A stretch of DNA of 64,000 nucleotides from Bacteroidales bacterium (GTDB lineage: Bacteria > Bacteroidota > Bacteroidia > Bacteroidales > Muribaculaceae). Within the stretch, counting starts at the first letter, position 1, and every line of letters starts with the position of its first letter. A model generated the notes under the pieces. The model had not been told where the DNA came from. It made no database searches and saw only the letters and a program-made list of their open reading frames with translations. Positions 43,404 to 52,617 of the stretch are shown here, one piece after another. The translations under genes and the position numbers were made by a program. Where the stretch lies: positions 1 through 64,000 of the forward strand of contig CAJTEX010000008.1 in assembly GCA_910575615.1 (NCBI GenBank), given 5' to 3'.

Positions 43404-43895
43404 ATGAAAGTCAAAAACCTAATTTTGTCTGCGGTGCTGGCCTTCTCCTCATTGTCGGCTTCAGCCGCGTTGCCCTCTGTGCCTCTGCAGAATCTTGACG
43501 GGGACGCTGTGAATGCCGCGACACTCGGCACAGAAGGGAAACCTGTGATTGTGAGCTTTTTCGCGACTTGGTGCAAGCCCTGTATGAGAGAGCTTGCCGC
43601 GATAGAGCAGGTGTATGACGACTGGCAGGATGAGACCGGAGTAGAGCTTGTCGCCGTATCCATCGACAAGGCCCAGGATGCCGACAAGGTGCGTTCGCTT
43701 GTGGCTTCCCACGACTGGCCCTACACGGTGCTGCTCGACTCAAACAGCGAGCTGGCCCGAGGAGTCGGAGTGCAAGCCGTCCCCCACGTTCTCGTGATCG
43801 ATGGCGCAGGCAATGTCGTGTATTCCCATTCAGGCTATCATGATGGCGCCGAGACAGAGCTTTACGAGCATGTGAAGGGTGCCGCGAAAGAATAA
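43404..43895 (+). CDS. TlpA-like thioredoxin domain protein
   Basis: This 163-residue protein has a signal peptide (ILSAVLAFSSLSASAA) and a thioredoxin fold with active site CKPC in VIVSFFATWCKPCMRELAAIEQV. The body (DWPYTVLLDSNSELARGVGVQAVPHVLVIDGAGNVVYSHSGY) includes the cis-proline VPH. It acts in the periplasm as a thiol-disulphide oxidoreductase. It is the second gene, 12 bases after the Omp28-like gene, and is presumably the redox partner of the other CxxC proteins around it. Confidence 0.9.
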   Translation: MKVKNLILSAVLAFSSLSASAALPSVPLQNLDGDAVNAATLGTEGKPVIVSFFATWCKPCMRELAAIEQVYDDWQDETGVELVAVSIDKAQDADKVRSLVASHDWPYTVLLDSNSELARGVGVQAVPHVLVIDGAGNVVYSHSGYHDGAETELYEHVKGAAKE

Positions 43896-43932
43896 CAGAA
43901 AGGAGTAGGCAACCAAATTTGTCAGATTTGCA

Positions 43933-45608
43933 ATGAAGAGTCTCGCCAATCCAAGACTGACGAAAAGAATCATAGCCGCCACAAGCTGTGTCGCGCTGAC
44001 ATTCCCTATGTGGAATGCCGGGGCGATAGAGCTTTGGCCCGGCAAACTGTCGCTCCATGGCTCTTTCCAGACCGACATACTCATACCGGAGAATGACGAC
44101 AAGATAGGTTCGACCACTGACGACGGGAAATTCAACACAAACACATATCTCGACCTGTGGCTCCAAGGTAGCGTTTCTCGGCTGGAGCGAGATTTGAGTA
44201 TCTCGACCATCCACTGCCTGGGTTCGAGTCCGGTTTCAAAGGATGGGGTGTACCCTATTTCTATGCAAAAGGGGAGCCGGTCAAGGGGCTTGAGCTTACC
44301 GCTGGTGATTTTTACGAGCAGTTTGGTTCCGGACTGATATTCCGGGCTTATGAAGACCGCGCCCTGGGCATAGACAATGCTGTCAGGGGAGGGCGTGTGC
44401 GCTGGACATCTGTCGAAGGCCTGACATTGAAAGCCCTCGGAGGTGTGCAGCGACGTTACTGGCACTGGGACACCGGCTCATGGATTACCGGGGCCGATGT
44501 CGAAGGGGATATTTCCCGCTGGTGGTCGCGTCTGCGTGAGTCAGGATGGGGTTGGAAACTCGGAGCCGGCTGGATTCTCCACCGCGAGGATGACCATGAC
44601 ATAATGGTCCCCGGTAAAGACCTGCGTCTCAACCTCCCACGGACGGTCAATGCCTTGGATGCCCGCACCCGTCTGAGCTACAAGTCTTTCGCGCTCTACG
44701 GAGAATTCGCATGGAAAGGGCAGGACCCGAGTTTTGACAACGGATACACCTACAAGCACGGCAATGCCGCTATGTTGTCGCTGTCATGGATGAAGTCGGG
44801 CAAGAGCTTGATGATACAGGCCCGAAGGGCTGACAACATGGTGTTCCGTCAGGATCGCACCATCAGCGGCAACTCTGGCTTCATCAACAATCTCGCGCCT
44901 TTCACCACACAGCACTCATATACCCTGCCGTCGTTTTATCCATATGCGACGCAGCTGGCGGGGGAGTGGGCTTACCAGGCTGAGGCTGCCATAAACTTCA
45001 AACGAGGCACTGCGATGGGTGGCCGTTACGGCACACGTTTCCGCCTCAATGCCTCGCTGTCTTACTCGCTGCCTCGTCCCGACAAGTCCATGCCCATGGG
45101 GTCTGACGGTGTGACTTGCCCCTTCTTCGAGGCTGGCAAGCTGCTCTACCGCGATGTCAATGTCATGATGGAGAAACGCCTGACTAAGCCGTTCACCCTG
45201 ACGCTGATGTATATGAACCAATTCTTCGACAAGGCTGCCATACAGGGTGAAGGAGACAAGGTCAACGCCAACATATTCGTGGCCGAAGGGCGCTGGACAA
45301 TCACCCCGCGCACAATCCTCAGAGGTGAGCTGCAATACCTGACCACGAACGATGACGAGGGCGACTGGCTTTATGCGATGGCTGAGCTGACACTGACACC
45401 TCACTGGTCTTTCGCTGTAAGCGACCTCTGGAACTGCGGCGAGACAAAGATTCATTATTATCAGGCCGGAGTCACCGGCTCATACGGCGCGAACCGCTTC
45501 AATGTCTCATACGGGAGAACACGCGCGGGCTACAACTGCTCGGGCGGCGTGTGCCGCTGGGTTCCCGCCACACGCGGCCTGACACTATCTTACAATTATT
45601 CATTCTGA
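43933..45608 (+). pseudogene. DUF6029-family outer-membrane protein with a frameshift
   Basis: The front (MKSLANPRLTKRIIAATSCVALTF..., signal peptide; SFQTDILIPENDDKIGSTTDDGKFNTNTYLDLWLQGSV) is open to 44337. The back, from about 44180 (EYLDHPLPGFESGFKGWGVPYFYAKGEPVKGLELTAGDFYEQFGSG) to 45608, is in another frame. A doubled TC at 44176-44179 causes it: with two bases removed the reading is continuous, GSVSAGARFEYLDH, and gives about 557 residues, the usual length. DUF6029 proteins are predicted barrels near exported cargo genes. A sequencing slip is possible. Confidence 0.8.
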
Positions 45609-45638
45609 TTGATACCTCTCTCTTATCTATAACCAGAA

Positions 45639-46463
45639 ATGAAAAAGTCAAGCAAAATATCAATGTTGTTTGCCATTGCCGCCGCGAGCATCGGTATCAT
45701 TGGTTGCAACGACATCGACAGCGACGAGCGATTCATCGAGTTGCCTCCGATCGAAGGCAACAGGGTGGTGTTGCTCGAGGATTACACCGGACAAAGTTGT
45801 CCCAACTGCCCCGAAGGGCATAGGGTCATAGAGCAGCTTGTCGAGCAATATCCGGGCAACGTCGTGGCCGTCAGCATCCATGCGGGGGAATTCGCCATAC
45901 CGGCCACAAACCCCACTTATGTGGGGCTGAAACCCGCTTTCGGCGACGCGATGAGCGCCGACCGGGGAGTCAGCGAGTACCCGGCCGGGGTTATTGACGG
46001 GAAAGGCCCGAGCCTGCAAGCCAACTGGGCTACCGCTGTGCGTGACGCCCTGCAGATGGCGGCCCTCTGCGAGATTGAGATAGACGGGTTCTCGTATGAT
46101 GAGGCTACCTGCAACCTCGGCGGCACAGTTACTGTTCTTTCTGGGAAGTCAGCCTCCGCCGCCCTTGGAATATGGATTATAGAGGATGGCATCGTGGCGC
46201 GCCAGTACAACGTGGACGGCAATCATACCTGGGACCGCAATTACATTCATGACCATGTGTTGCGCTCATATGCGACATCCTCAGTCTGGGGCGACCCCCT
46301 CACGCTTGTGAGGGATGAAGAGTCCTCGCGCGATTTCTCCGTCATCCTTGACCCCACCTGGAATGTCGACAACATCTCGGTTGTGGCATTCGTCACCGAC
46401 ATGGCGACAGGGGAGTATCTCCAGACAACTTGCGCCCATGTGAATCTTTCCAACAAAGAATAA
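45639..46463 (+). CDS. Omp28-family outer-membrane lipoprotein with CxxC motif
   Basis: This 274-residue protein has a lipoprotein signal (SIGIIGC, Cys23). The Omp28-like front carries VVLLEDYTGQSCPNCPEGHRVIEQLVEQYPGNVVAVSIHAGEF with CPNC, then domains rich in beta strands (LGIWIIEDGIVARQYNVDGNHTWDRNYIHDHVLRSYA). It resembles the first operon gene in its central motif but is anchored by lipid rather than a type IX tail. It is likely a surface-side thiol protein or adhesin-like partner. Fourth gene of the operon. Confidence 0.85.
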   Translation: MKKSSKISMLFAIAAASIGIIGCNDIDSDERFIELPPIEGNRVVLLEDYTGQSCPNCPEGHRVIEQLVEQYPGNVVAVSIHAGEFAIPATNPTYVGLKPAFGDAMSADRGVSEYPAGVIDGKGPSLQANWATAVRDALQMAALCEIEIDGFSYDEATCNLGGTVTVLSGKSASAALGIWIIEDGIVARQYNVDGNHTWDRNYIHDHVLRSYATSSVWGDPLTLVRDEESSRDFSVILDPTWNVDNISVVAFVTDMATGEYLQTTCAHVNLSNKE

Positions 46464-46472
46464 ACATATCCT

Positions 46473-47171
46473 ATGAATAAGATTTTTACTTTACTTTCTG
46501 CGGCAGTGGTCGCAATGTCTGCATCAGCCGTGGAACTCACAGTGTCGACACAAGACGGAGTCATGCTTCCTGACGGCAATGTGCTTTTCAACAATCCCGA
46601 TCCTGAATGGCTCGCCGATGGGGAAATCTGGATCTCCGGCAAGGTTGAAATCGGCTCGGATGTGTCGGTGTCGGCGGAAGTGACCGCTACACTGGTCTCC
46701 GGATTCGAGAAGTATGGAATATGCTTCGATAGTTGCGTGCCTGTCGCAGTCGGCGGCTCAACCAAAGCGTCGGCCACCATCGCCCCCGGCAATCCGTTTC
46801 ATATCTCAGTTGAGTCGATCATGGTCTCGGAGCCCTGGACCCCCGATGTGGTGCGAACATTCAACATCGATGTGAAAGTGACCTCCGGCGCGGAGACCCT
46901 GAAGACCTTTTCCATCATCGTCACCAATGATGAGAACGCGCTGGTGGAGAGTGTGGGTATGGATGACACAGGTTTCACCGTGTCGGGCCGTTACATCTAC
47001 TGGAATCTACCCAAGGCTCCGGGTATTATGAGCGTCTATACCCCGGACGGACGACTCGTTGACCAGAAGCGCCTTTCGACAGCAGCCGGCTCAACATCCC
47101 TCTCGCTCCCTGCCGGGCTTTACATCTGGGCTACTCCCTCCAATTCAGGCAAAATCCTGCTCCGCGACTGA
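46473..47171 (+). CDS. Secreted protein with type IX sorting tail
   Basis: This 232-residue protein has a signal peptide (LLSAAVVAMSASA). The body is beta-rich with no known catalytic motif (TVSTQDGVMLPDGNVLFNNPDPEW... FNIDVKVTSGAETLKTFSIIVTND). The tail (IMSVYTPDGRLVDQKRL... LSLPAGLYIWATPSNSGKILLRD) matches the type IX sorting pattern. It lies 9 bases after the Omp28 gene and closes the operon. It may be a structural or accessory surface protein. Confidence 0.8.
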   Translation: MNKIFTLLSAAVVAMSASAVELTVSTQDGVMLPDGNVLFNNPDPEWLADGEIWISGKVEIGSDVSVSAEVTATLVSGFEKYGICFDSCVPVAVGGSTKASATIAPGNPFHISVESIMVSEPWTPDVVRTFNIDVKVTSGAETLKTFSIIVTNDENALVESVGMDDTGFTVSGRYIYWNLPKAPGIMSVYTPDGRLVDQKRLSTAAGSTSLSLPAGLYIWATPSNSGKILLRD

Positions 47172-47221
47172 CATCCCGGCAGGCACTCCGCAGAGCCATG
47201 GCTCTATTTCCCGGCAGGTGA

Positions 47222-47254
47222 TTGTAGGGAATTGAAAAACTTTTGGTAACTTTG
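47222..47254 (+). promoter_or_regulatory. Promoter of the exonuclease gene
   Basis: TTG at 47222-47224, 22 bases, TAACTTTG at 47247-47254. The ATG follows only 4 bases after the -7 box, so the transcript would be leaderless, or the start is elsewhere. Confidence 0.5.
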
Positions 47255-47258
47255 CGGA

Positions 47259-48401
47259 ATGTTAGGAATATCTAAAGAAACAGTACACAACCTTCCTGAG
47301 GTGCATTACCCCGGGAGGGTTGTTCTTATAGATTCCGCCGCCAAGGCGCGCGATGCCGTCGCCTATCTGCTGAAACAGCCTCAGATTGGTTTCGACACCG
47401 AGACACGGCCTAGTTTCCAGAAAAACCACCGCTACAAGGTGTCACTGGTGCAGCTTTCTGTGCCAGGCGAGTGCTTCCTTTTCCGCCTGAAGCAGATAGG
47501 GAGCCTCGACGGGCTGATGTCGATTTTCGAGAACCCCGCGATACAGAAAATCGGGCTTTCTCTGAAAGATGACTTCCATTCGCTGGCAAAGCTTTGTGAA
47601 TTCACCCCTGCCGGTTTCGTCGAGTTGCAGACATTCGTCAAGGAATATGAGATTGCCGACAACAGCCTCCAGAAGATATTTGCCCTGATTTTCGGACAAC
47701 GCATATCCAAGAACCAGCGGCTCACCAACTGGGAGGCCGCCGAGCTGACTCCAGGCCAGCAGAGCTATGCGGCCATTGACGCGTGGGCCTGCGTGGAGAT
47801 ATACAACCATCTGCTTGCCGGGAAATTTCATCCCGAGGAGTGTCCTTACAAGATTGACGATGATACGGCCAAGATGCTGCAGAGCTCTGTGGGCATTCAT
47901 CTTCCTTTGAAGAATGCCGATGGAGACACTTCTGGCTCCCCCTCCATGGCCATCGCTGAGTCGACTGCCATTAACGGCACTCCTGTGAAACGACGCAGAC
48001 GAAGTCCGTCAAAAGCCGCGAAGCCAGCCAACCCCAAAGCCAAGTCTGGCAAGTCGGCCGCAAAAACCGGCTCAGATGCCGCTTCGGCTGCTAAACGGAG
48101 ACGGTCGAAGGCTGCCGCAGCGACAAAAAGCGTATCTGCCTCCGACACACCGGAGGAAAAGAAAACCAAGGAGGCGAAACAAGTGGTAAAGACAAAGTCA
48201 ACGCCGCATAAGGCTCCAAAAGCTGAAAAGACGACCAAGACCGCGAAGATCGCGAAAGACAAGGCTTCCACGGCAAAGAGGACTGTCTCGCGGGCCAAGA
48301 CTGCCTCCAAGACAGCTCCCAAAACCGCATCCAAGGTTGCCTCCCCGGCAAAGCGGAAGAAGACCGCTTCGAAAACAACAGCAAAGCCAGCCGACAAATG
48401 A
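47259..48401 (+). CDS. 3'-5' exonuclease-like protein with histone-H1-like tail
   Basis: The first 200 residues are a DEDD exonuclease domain: VLIDSAAKARDAVAYLLKQPQIGFDTETRPSFQKNHRYKVSLVQLSV, with DTE, NW-type Exo II elements (GLSLKDDFHSLAKL) and YAAIDAWACVEIY (Exo III). It resembles RNase D and the WRN-type domain. Residues 230-380 are a repetitive Lys/Ala/Pro/Ser tail (KRRRRSPSKAAKPANPKAK, KTAPKTASKVASPAKRKKTASK) similar to histone H1, suited to binding nucleic acid. The tail is not a known part of the family. The next gene overlaps by four bases. Confidence 0.85.
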   Translation: MLGISKETVHNLPEVHYPGRVVLIDSAAKARDAVAYLLKQPQIGFDTETRPSFQKNHRYKVSLVQLSVPGECFLFRLKQIGSLDGLMSIFENPAIQKIGLSLKDDFHSLAKLCEFTPAGFVELQTFVKEYEIADNSLQKIFALIFGQRISKNQRLTNWEAAELTPGQQSYAAIDAWACVEIYNHLLAGKFHPEECPYKIDDDTAKMLQSSVGIHLPLKNADGDTSGSPSMAIAESTAINGTPVKRRRRSPSKAAKPANPKAKSGKSAAKTGSDAASAAKRRRSKAAAATKSVSASDTPEEKKTKEAKQVVKTKSTPHKAPKAEKTTKTAKIAKDKASTAKRTVSRAKTASKTAPKTASKVASPAKRKKTASKTTAKPADK

Positions 48402-48610
48402 GAAGAGTTTTGCGCAAATCTGTATGGATACCAGCCCTCCTGGCTTTGTATCTGATTGTGTTCGTGGTGCTGGGGTGGAGGTCGTTTGTCGCCGGACTTA
48501 CTTCGCCACTGTTGTATCTCGGTGGCACGGCGGTGGTGGCGATAAGCATCGCGTTGCTTCACTTCCACTTGAAAAAGCGGGAGTCAGACCATCAGAAAGA
48601 GAGTCGATAA
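48398..48610 (+). CDS. Small two-helix membrane protein
   Basis: This 70-residue protein overlaps the exonuclease stop (ATGA) and ends 17 bases before the prolyl oligopeptidase start. Two hydrophobic stretches are visible (WIPALLALYLIVFVVLG and LLYLGGTAVVAISIALLHF), with a charged tail (HLKKRESDHQKESR). No family is recognised. Tight coupling supports it as a real gene despite the size. Confidence 0.65.
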   Translation: MRRVLRKSVWIPALLALYLIVFVVLGWRSFVAGLTSPLLYLGGTAVVAISIALLHFHLKKRESDHQKESR

Positions 48611-48627
48611 CATTTATACTGACCATC

Positions 48628-50799
48628 ATGAAAAAACTTGCAAAGCTGCCCGCAGCATCGCTGGCATTGTTTTCCATAGCTATGGCGACATCATCAGACA
48701 TGGCGGCCTCCGGTAAACTCACATATCCCCAGGCTCCCACAGAGACAGTGGTTGACGATTACTTCGGCATGAAAGTCGCCGACCCTTACCGTCCACTTGA
48801 AAATGACACGGCTGCCGCCACCCTTGCCTGGGTCGACGCAGAGAATGCCGTGACCAATTCTTATCTATCCGCTATCCCGTTCCGCCCCATGTTGCGCAAG
48901 CAGATTGAGGCGTTCAACAATTACACCAAGCAGGGCGCGCCTTTCCGCTGGAAAGATGGCAAGTATTACTTCTACCGCAACGACGGGCTGAAAAACCAGT
49001 CGGTGCTTTACCGTATGGACTCCCTCGGAGGAGAGCCTATGGTGGTGCTTGACCCCAACGCCCTTTCCGACGACGGCACTGTGGCCCTCACCGGCATATC
49101 GATGTCGAAGGATGGGAAGCACATAGCTTACACCATCTCGCGAAGCGGCTCTGACTGGACCGAAATCTATGTCATGGATGCCGAGACACTCAAGCCGCTC
49201 GACGACCATATCGAATGGGCCAAGTTCACCGGCGCGTCATGGCGTGAGAAAGGGATTGACGGTGCGAAGGGATTCTTTTACAGCGCGTATCCCCGTCCCA
49301 AGGCAGGCAAGGAGTTCTCAAATGCCAATGAGTTCCACAACATCTATTTCCACAAGCTCGGGACTCCGCAGAGCGAGGACACCCTGGTGTTCACCGACAA
49401 GGAGCATCCGCTGCATTTCCATTCAGTTGGGCTGACCGACGACGAGCGCTACCTGATGATTTCTGTGGGCGGCCAGGGCTTCGGCAACGGCCTTATGATG
49501 AAAGACCTGGAGAATCCCTCGGCGGAATGGGTGGTGATAGAGCCTTCCCAGGAGTATGAGGTAGGTGTGATTGATGTCATCGGCGACTCGTTGCTGATCC
49601 AGACATCATACAACGCTCCCAAAAACCGCATCGTCACAGCCCCGCTGTCGGCTCCGACCAAGGAGAACTGGAAAGACCTTATTCCTGAGAACCCTGATGC
49701 GGTGCTGACCGGTTGCGCCCTGATTTACGGCGACCGCCTTTTCCTCAACTATGAGAAGGACGCAGCCGACCATCCGGCCCTTTACAGGCTCGACGGCTCG
49801 AAGATTCGCGACATTAAGCTGCCCACCTTCGGTTCGGCCGGGTTCAGCCTCTCCAAGGAATATCCCGACGCATTCTACACATTCACCTCTTTCCTTTATC
49901 CGTCCACGGTCTTCTCATATGACCTTGACACGGATGAGAGCAGCCTTTACTTCTCCCCCGATATCAAGGGATTCAACGCCGATGACTATGTGACCGAGCA
50001 GGTGTTCTATCCATCGGCAGACGGCACAATGGTGCCGATGTTCCTTACCTATCGCAAGGACCTGAAACGCGACGGCTCAAATCCTGTCTACCTTTATGGC
50101 TACGGCGGCTTCAATGTGTCGCTGACCCCGGGTTTCTCGCCCAACCGTCTGGTATGGCTCGATAACGGAGGCATCTACGCCCAGACCAACCTGCGAGGCG
50201 GGTCGGAGTATGGCGAGGCATGGCACGAGGCCGGCACCAAAATGAAGAAGCTCAATGTCTTCAACGACTTCATCGCCGCCGCCGAGTATATGATCGGCCA
50301 GGGATGGACATCGCCTGAGCATCTGGTTATCGAGGGTGGCAGCAATGGCGGCCTCCTCGTGGGGGCTGTGACCAACATGCGCCCCGACCTCTTCAAGGTG
50401 GCCATACCGCGGGTCGGAGTGATGGACATGATGCGCTATCACCTGTTCACCATCGGATGGAACTGGGCTTCTGACTATGGCACATCGGCCGATTCCCCCG
50501 AGATGGCGAAATACCTGGTAGAGTACTCACCGCTGCATACTATTCGTGATGACGGCACACCGTATCCGGCCATCATGGTCACCACCGCCGACCATGACGA
50601 CCGTGTCGTGCCTGCCCACTCGTTCAAATACGCCGCCGCTCTCCAGGCCGCCGACACCGGTGACGCTCCCAAGCTCATCCGTATCGACTCCAAGGCCGGC
50701 CATGGCGCCGGCAAGCCCGTCGCCAAGGTGATTGACGAGTATGCCGACATCTATTCATTCATCTTCCACAACCTGGGAATGACCCCCAAGGCTGAATGA
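48628..50799 (+). CDS. Prolyl oligopeptidase family serine peptidase
   Basis: This 723-residue protein has a signal peptide (LAKLPAASLALFSIAMATSS). The beta-propeller front (YPQAPTETVVDDYFGMKVADPYRPLEND) and the alpha/beta hydrolase back carry the Ser centre in EGGSNGGLLVGAV, the Asp in TADHDDRVVPAHS and the His in KAGHGAGKP. Members cut short peptides after proline and act in the periplasm here. ATG 48628 is chosen since the upstream frame lacks a signal. The following gene starts at its stop (ATGA overlap). Confidence 0.93.
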   Translation: MKKLAKLPAASLALFSIAMATSSDMAASGKLTYPQAPTETVVDDYFGMKVADPYRPLENDTAAATLAWVDAENAVTNSYLSAIPFRPMLRKQIEAFNNYTKQGAPFRWKDGKYYFYRNDGLKNQSVLYRMDSLGGEPMVVLDPNALSDDGTVALTGISMSKDGKHIAYTISRSGSDWTEIYVMDAETLKPLDDHIEWAKFTGASWREKGIDGAKGFFYSAYPRPKAGKEFSNANEFHNIYFHKLGTPQSEDTLVFTDKEHPLHFHSVGLTDDERYLMISVGGQGFGNGLMMKDLENPSAEWVVIEPSQEYEVGVIDVIGDSLLIQTSYNAPKNRIVTAPLSAPTKENWKDLIPENPDAVLTGCALIYGDRLFLNYEKDAADHPALYRLDGSKIRDIKLPTFGSAGFSLSKEYPDAFYTFTSFLYPSTVFSYDLDTDESSLYFSPDIKGFNADDYVTEQVFYPSADGTMVPMFLTYRKDLKRDGSNPVYLYGYGGFNVSLTPGFSPNRLVWLDNGGIYAQTNLRGGSEYGEAWHEAGTKMKKLNVFNDFIAAAEYMIGQGWTSPEHLVIEGGSNGGLLVGAVTNMRPDLFKVAIPRVGVMDMMRYHLFTIGWNWASDYGTSADSPEMAKYLVEYSPLHTIRDDGTPYPAIMVTTADHDDRVVPAHSFKYAAALQAADTGDAPKLIRIDSKAGHGAGKPVAKVIDEYADIYSFIFHNLGMTPKAE

Positions 50800-51788
50800 G
50801 ACTGAAAAGAAACATCTGTCACAACGGATGGCTGACAGGAACCCCTTGCGGGGTTCTTGCGGCCATCCTGCTTTTCTGTGGGGCGTTTCTGCTGCAGGGA
50901 TGCTTCACCGGTATCGAATCCACTCCGAAAATCACCTACAAGGATGTCAGGAAGCAGAATGCCGACGGGTCGCAGGAAGGTGAGTTTTCTGGAAGGCTCA
51001 GGCCGGTGCCTTTCAGTGAATGGATCCCGGGACGCAGGTTCCTGATGGCTGACGCTAAAGGCGCGCTGACATATTCAGCCCCCGCCGGGAAGGTGGTGGT
51101 GGCTGAGGCTGGCGACACAATCGTCTTCCGTGGGACGCGCGAAGCCGTGGCCATCACCGGGGGGAAGGTGGCGGAACTTGTGTTCACGCTTTTGTCATCA
51201 CCCGCGGACACCCTTTTGTACCGTCCCGGTGGAGACCGTGACGCGCTGATGAGGCGCGGCAATCTGCGTCTGCCGTTTCTTGTCGACCTTGAGCGTGTAG
51301 GCGACGCGGCGGCCATGCTGGCTGGCAAAACGCTTTTCACCCGCACTGACCGGTGGCTTGACGCTGACGGCTCCCAGCACAAGGGACGCAAATTCCTCGC
51401 AGTGAGAGTCACAGGCGTTGAGGCTGGCAACGAGGACTATCCTTTCCTGGTTTATTTCGTCTCCATGGAGAATCCTGATGAGAAAGGGGCCTTGGCCATG
51501 TCGACCACTGAGGCCGAGGGTATGCCGGCCCTGCGGGGATTCGACAACCTTTTCCTGACAACGGATCCGCGTGACAGTTATCCGCAGATTTCCGACGCCA
51601 GCTGGGAGCTGATACGGCAGGGGAAAGTGGCCGAAGGGATGACCTCCCAGGAGGTGACCCTCGCGCTCGGATCGCCCCGCGATGTCGACCGCCGTCATGA
51701 CCAGTCGATGATGTATGAGCGATGGAGCTACCCGGGAGGGGTGTATGTGATATTCGAGAATGGATTGCTGGTGAGATACAACCAGTGA
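50796..51788 (+). CDS. Lipoprotein with C-terminal BamE-like fold
   Basis: This 330-residue protein has a lipoprotein signal (LAAILLFCGAFLLQGC, Cys36). The middle (SEWIPGRRFLMADAKGALTYSAPAGKVVVAEAGD, then LRLPFLVDLERVGDAAAML) has no recognised family. The end (SWELIRQGKVAEGMTSQEVTLALGSPRDVDRRHDQSMMYERWSYPGGVYVIFENGLLVRY) has the SmpA/BamE pattern of a small two-layer fold. It may be an outer-membrane assembly helper. It overlaps the peptidase gene by four bases. Confidence 0.75.
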   Translation: MRLKRNICHNGWLTGTPCGVLAAILLFCGAFLLQGCFTGIESTPKITYKDVRKQNADGSQEGEFSGRLRPVPFSEWIPGRRFLMADAKGALTYSAPAGKVVVAEAGDTIVFRGTREAVAITGGKVAELVFTLLSSPADTLLYRPGGDRDALMRRGNLRLPFLVDLERVGDAAAMLAGKTLFTRTDRWLDADGSQHKGRKFLAVRVTGVEAGNEDYPFLVYFVSMENPDEKGALAMSTTEAEGMPALRGFDNLFLTTDPRDSYPQISDASWELIRQGKVAEGMTSQEVTLALGSPRDVDRRHDQSMMYERWSYPGGVYVIFENGLLVRYNQ

Positions 51789-51819
51789 GCCATCGCTGAC
51801 TGAGAATTGTTTGACTGAT

Positions 51820-52617
51820 ATGGAACTGACTTTTTTGGGAACTGGGACATCCACCGGGGTGCCGCAACTCAGATGCGGATGTCCGACATGCACATCTTCC
51901 GATCCGCGTGACAGACGTTCGCGGGCGTCTGCGCTCGTGGAGGTCGCAGGCAAAAGGATTCTGATTGACTGCGGGCCGGATTTCCACCGGCAGATGCTCC
52001 GCCACGGGACACGTTCGCGTGAGGACCGCCTTGACGCGCTGCTTGTGACCCACCAGCATTATGACCATGTCGGCGGGATTGACGACCTGCGCCCTTACTG
52101 CCATCAGGCAGACATGGAGGCCGACGGCTTCCCGGTCTATTGCCAGCGCGATGTCGCCCGCGACCTGCGCGAGAGGATGCCTTACTCTTTCAAGGCCGAC
52201 CCTTATCCCGGTGTGCCGAGGTTTGATTTGCGCGAGATAGAGGCAGGCAAACCGTTTCGGGCCGCCGGGGTCGATGTGCTTCCTGTCAGGATCAACCACT
52301 ATATGCTCGACATACTTGGCTTCAGGATAGGGGGGCTGGGGTATGTCACCGACGCGAAACGGATGCCTGACGAGACGGTCGAGGCCCTGCGCGGGGTCGA
52401 CACCCTGGTGATAAACGCCTTGCGCCGCAAGCCCCATCTCTCCCACATAACTCTCGACGAGGCGCTGGAGCTGGTGGGTCGTATCGGGCCGAGGGTGGCT
52501 TATCTCACCCATATCAGCCATGACATGGGGCGGTATGCCGATGTGGCCCCGTCGCTGCCGGGCAATGTGTTTCTTGCTGTCGACGACCAGAAAATAGAGA
52601 TTCCCGATGGCCAGTGA
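51820..52617 (+). CDS. MBL-fold metallo-hydrolase, PhnP-like
   Basis: This protein of about 265 residues starts at ATG 51820 (MELTFLGTGTSTGVPQLRCGCPTCTSSD). HxHxDH is in LLVTHQHYDHVGGIDDLRPY, with the later ligands in YVTDAKRMPDE and LTHISHDMG. The CxCxxC-rich front is as in PhnP-type cyclic phosphodiesterases. The enzyme acts on phosphoesters in the cytosol; the natural substrate is unknown. Its end overlaps the start of priA by 11 bases. Confidence 0.9.
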   Translation: MELTFLGTGTSTGVPQLRCGCPTCTSSDPRDRRSRASALVEVAGKRILIDCGPDFHRQMLRHGTRSREDRLDALLVTHQHYDHVGGIDDLRPYCHQADMEADGFPVYCQRDVARDLRERMPYSFKADPYPGVPRFDLREIEAGKPFRAAGVDVLPVRINHYMLDILGFRIGGLGYVTDAKRMPDETVEALRGVDTLVINALRRKPHLSHITLDEALELVGRIGPRVAYLTHISHDMGRYADVAPSLPGNVFLAVDDQKIEIPDGQ

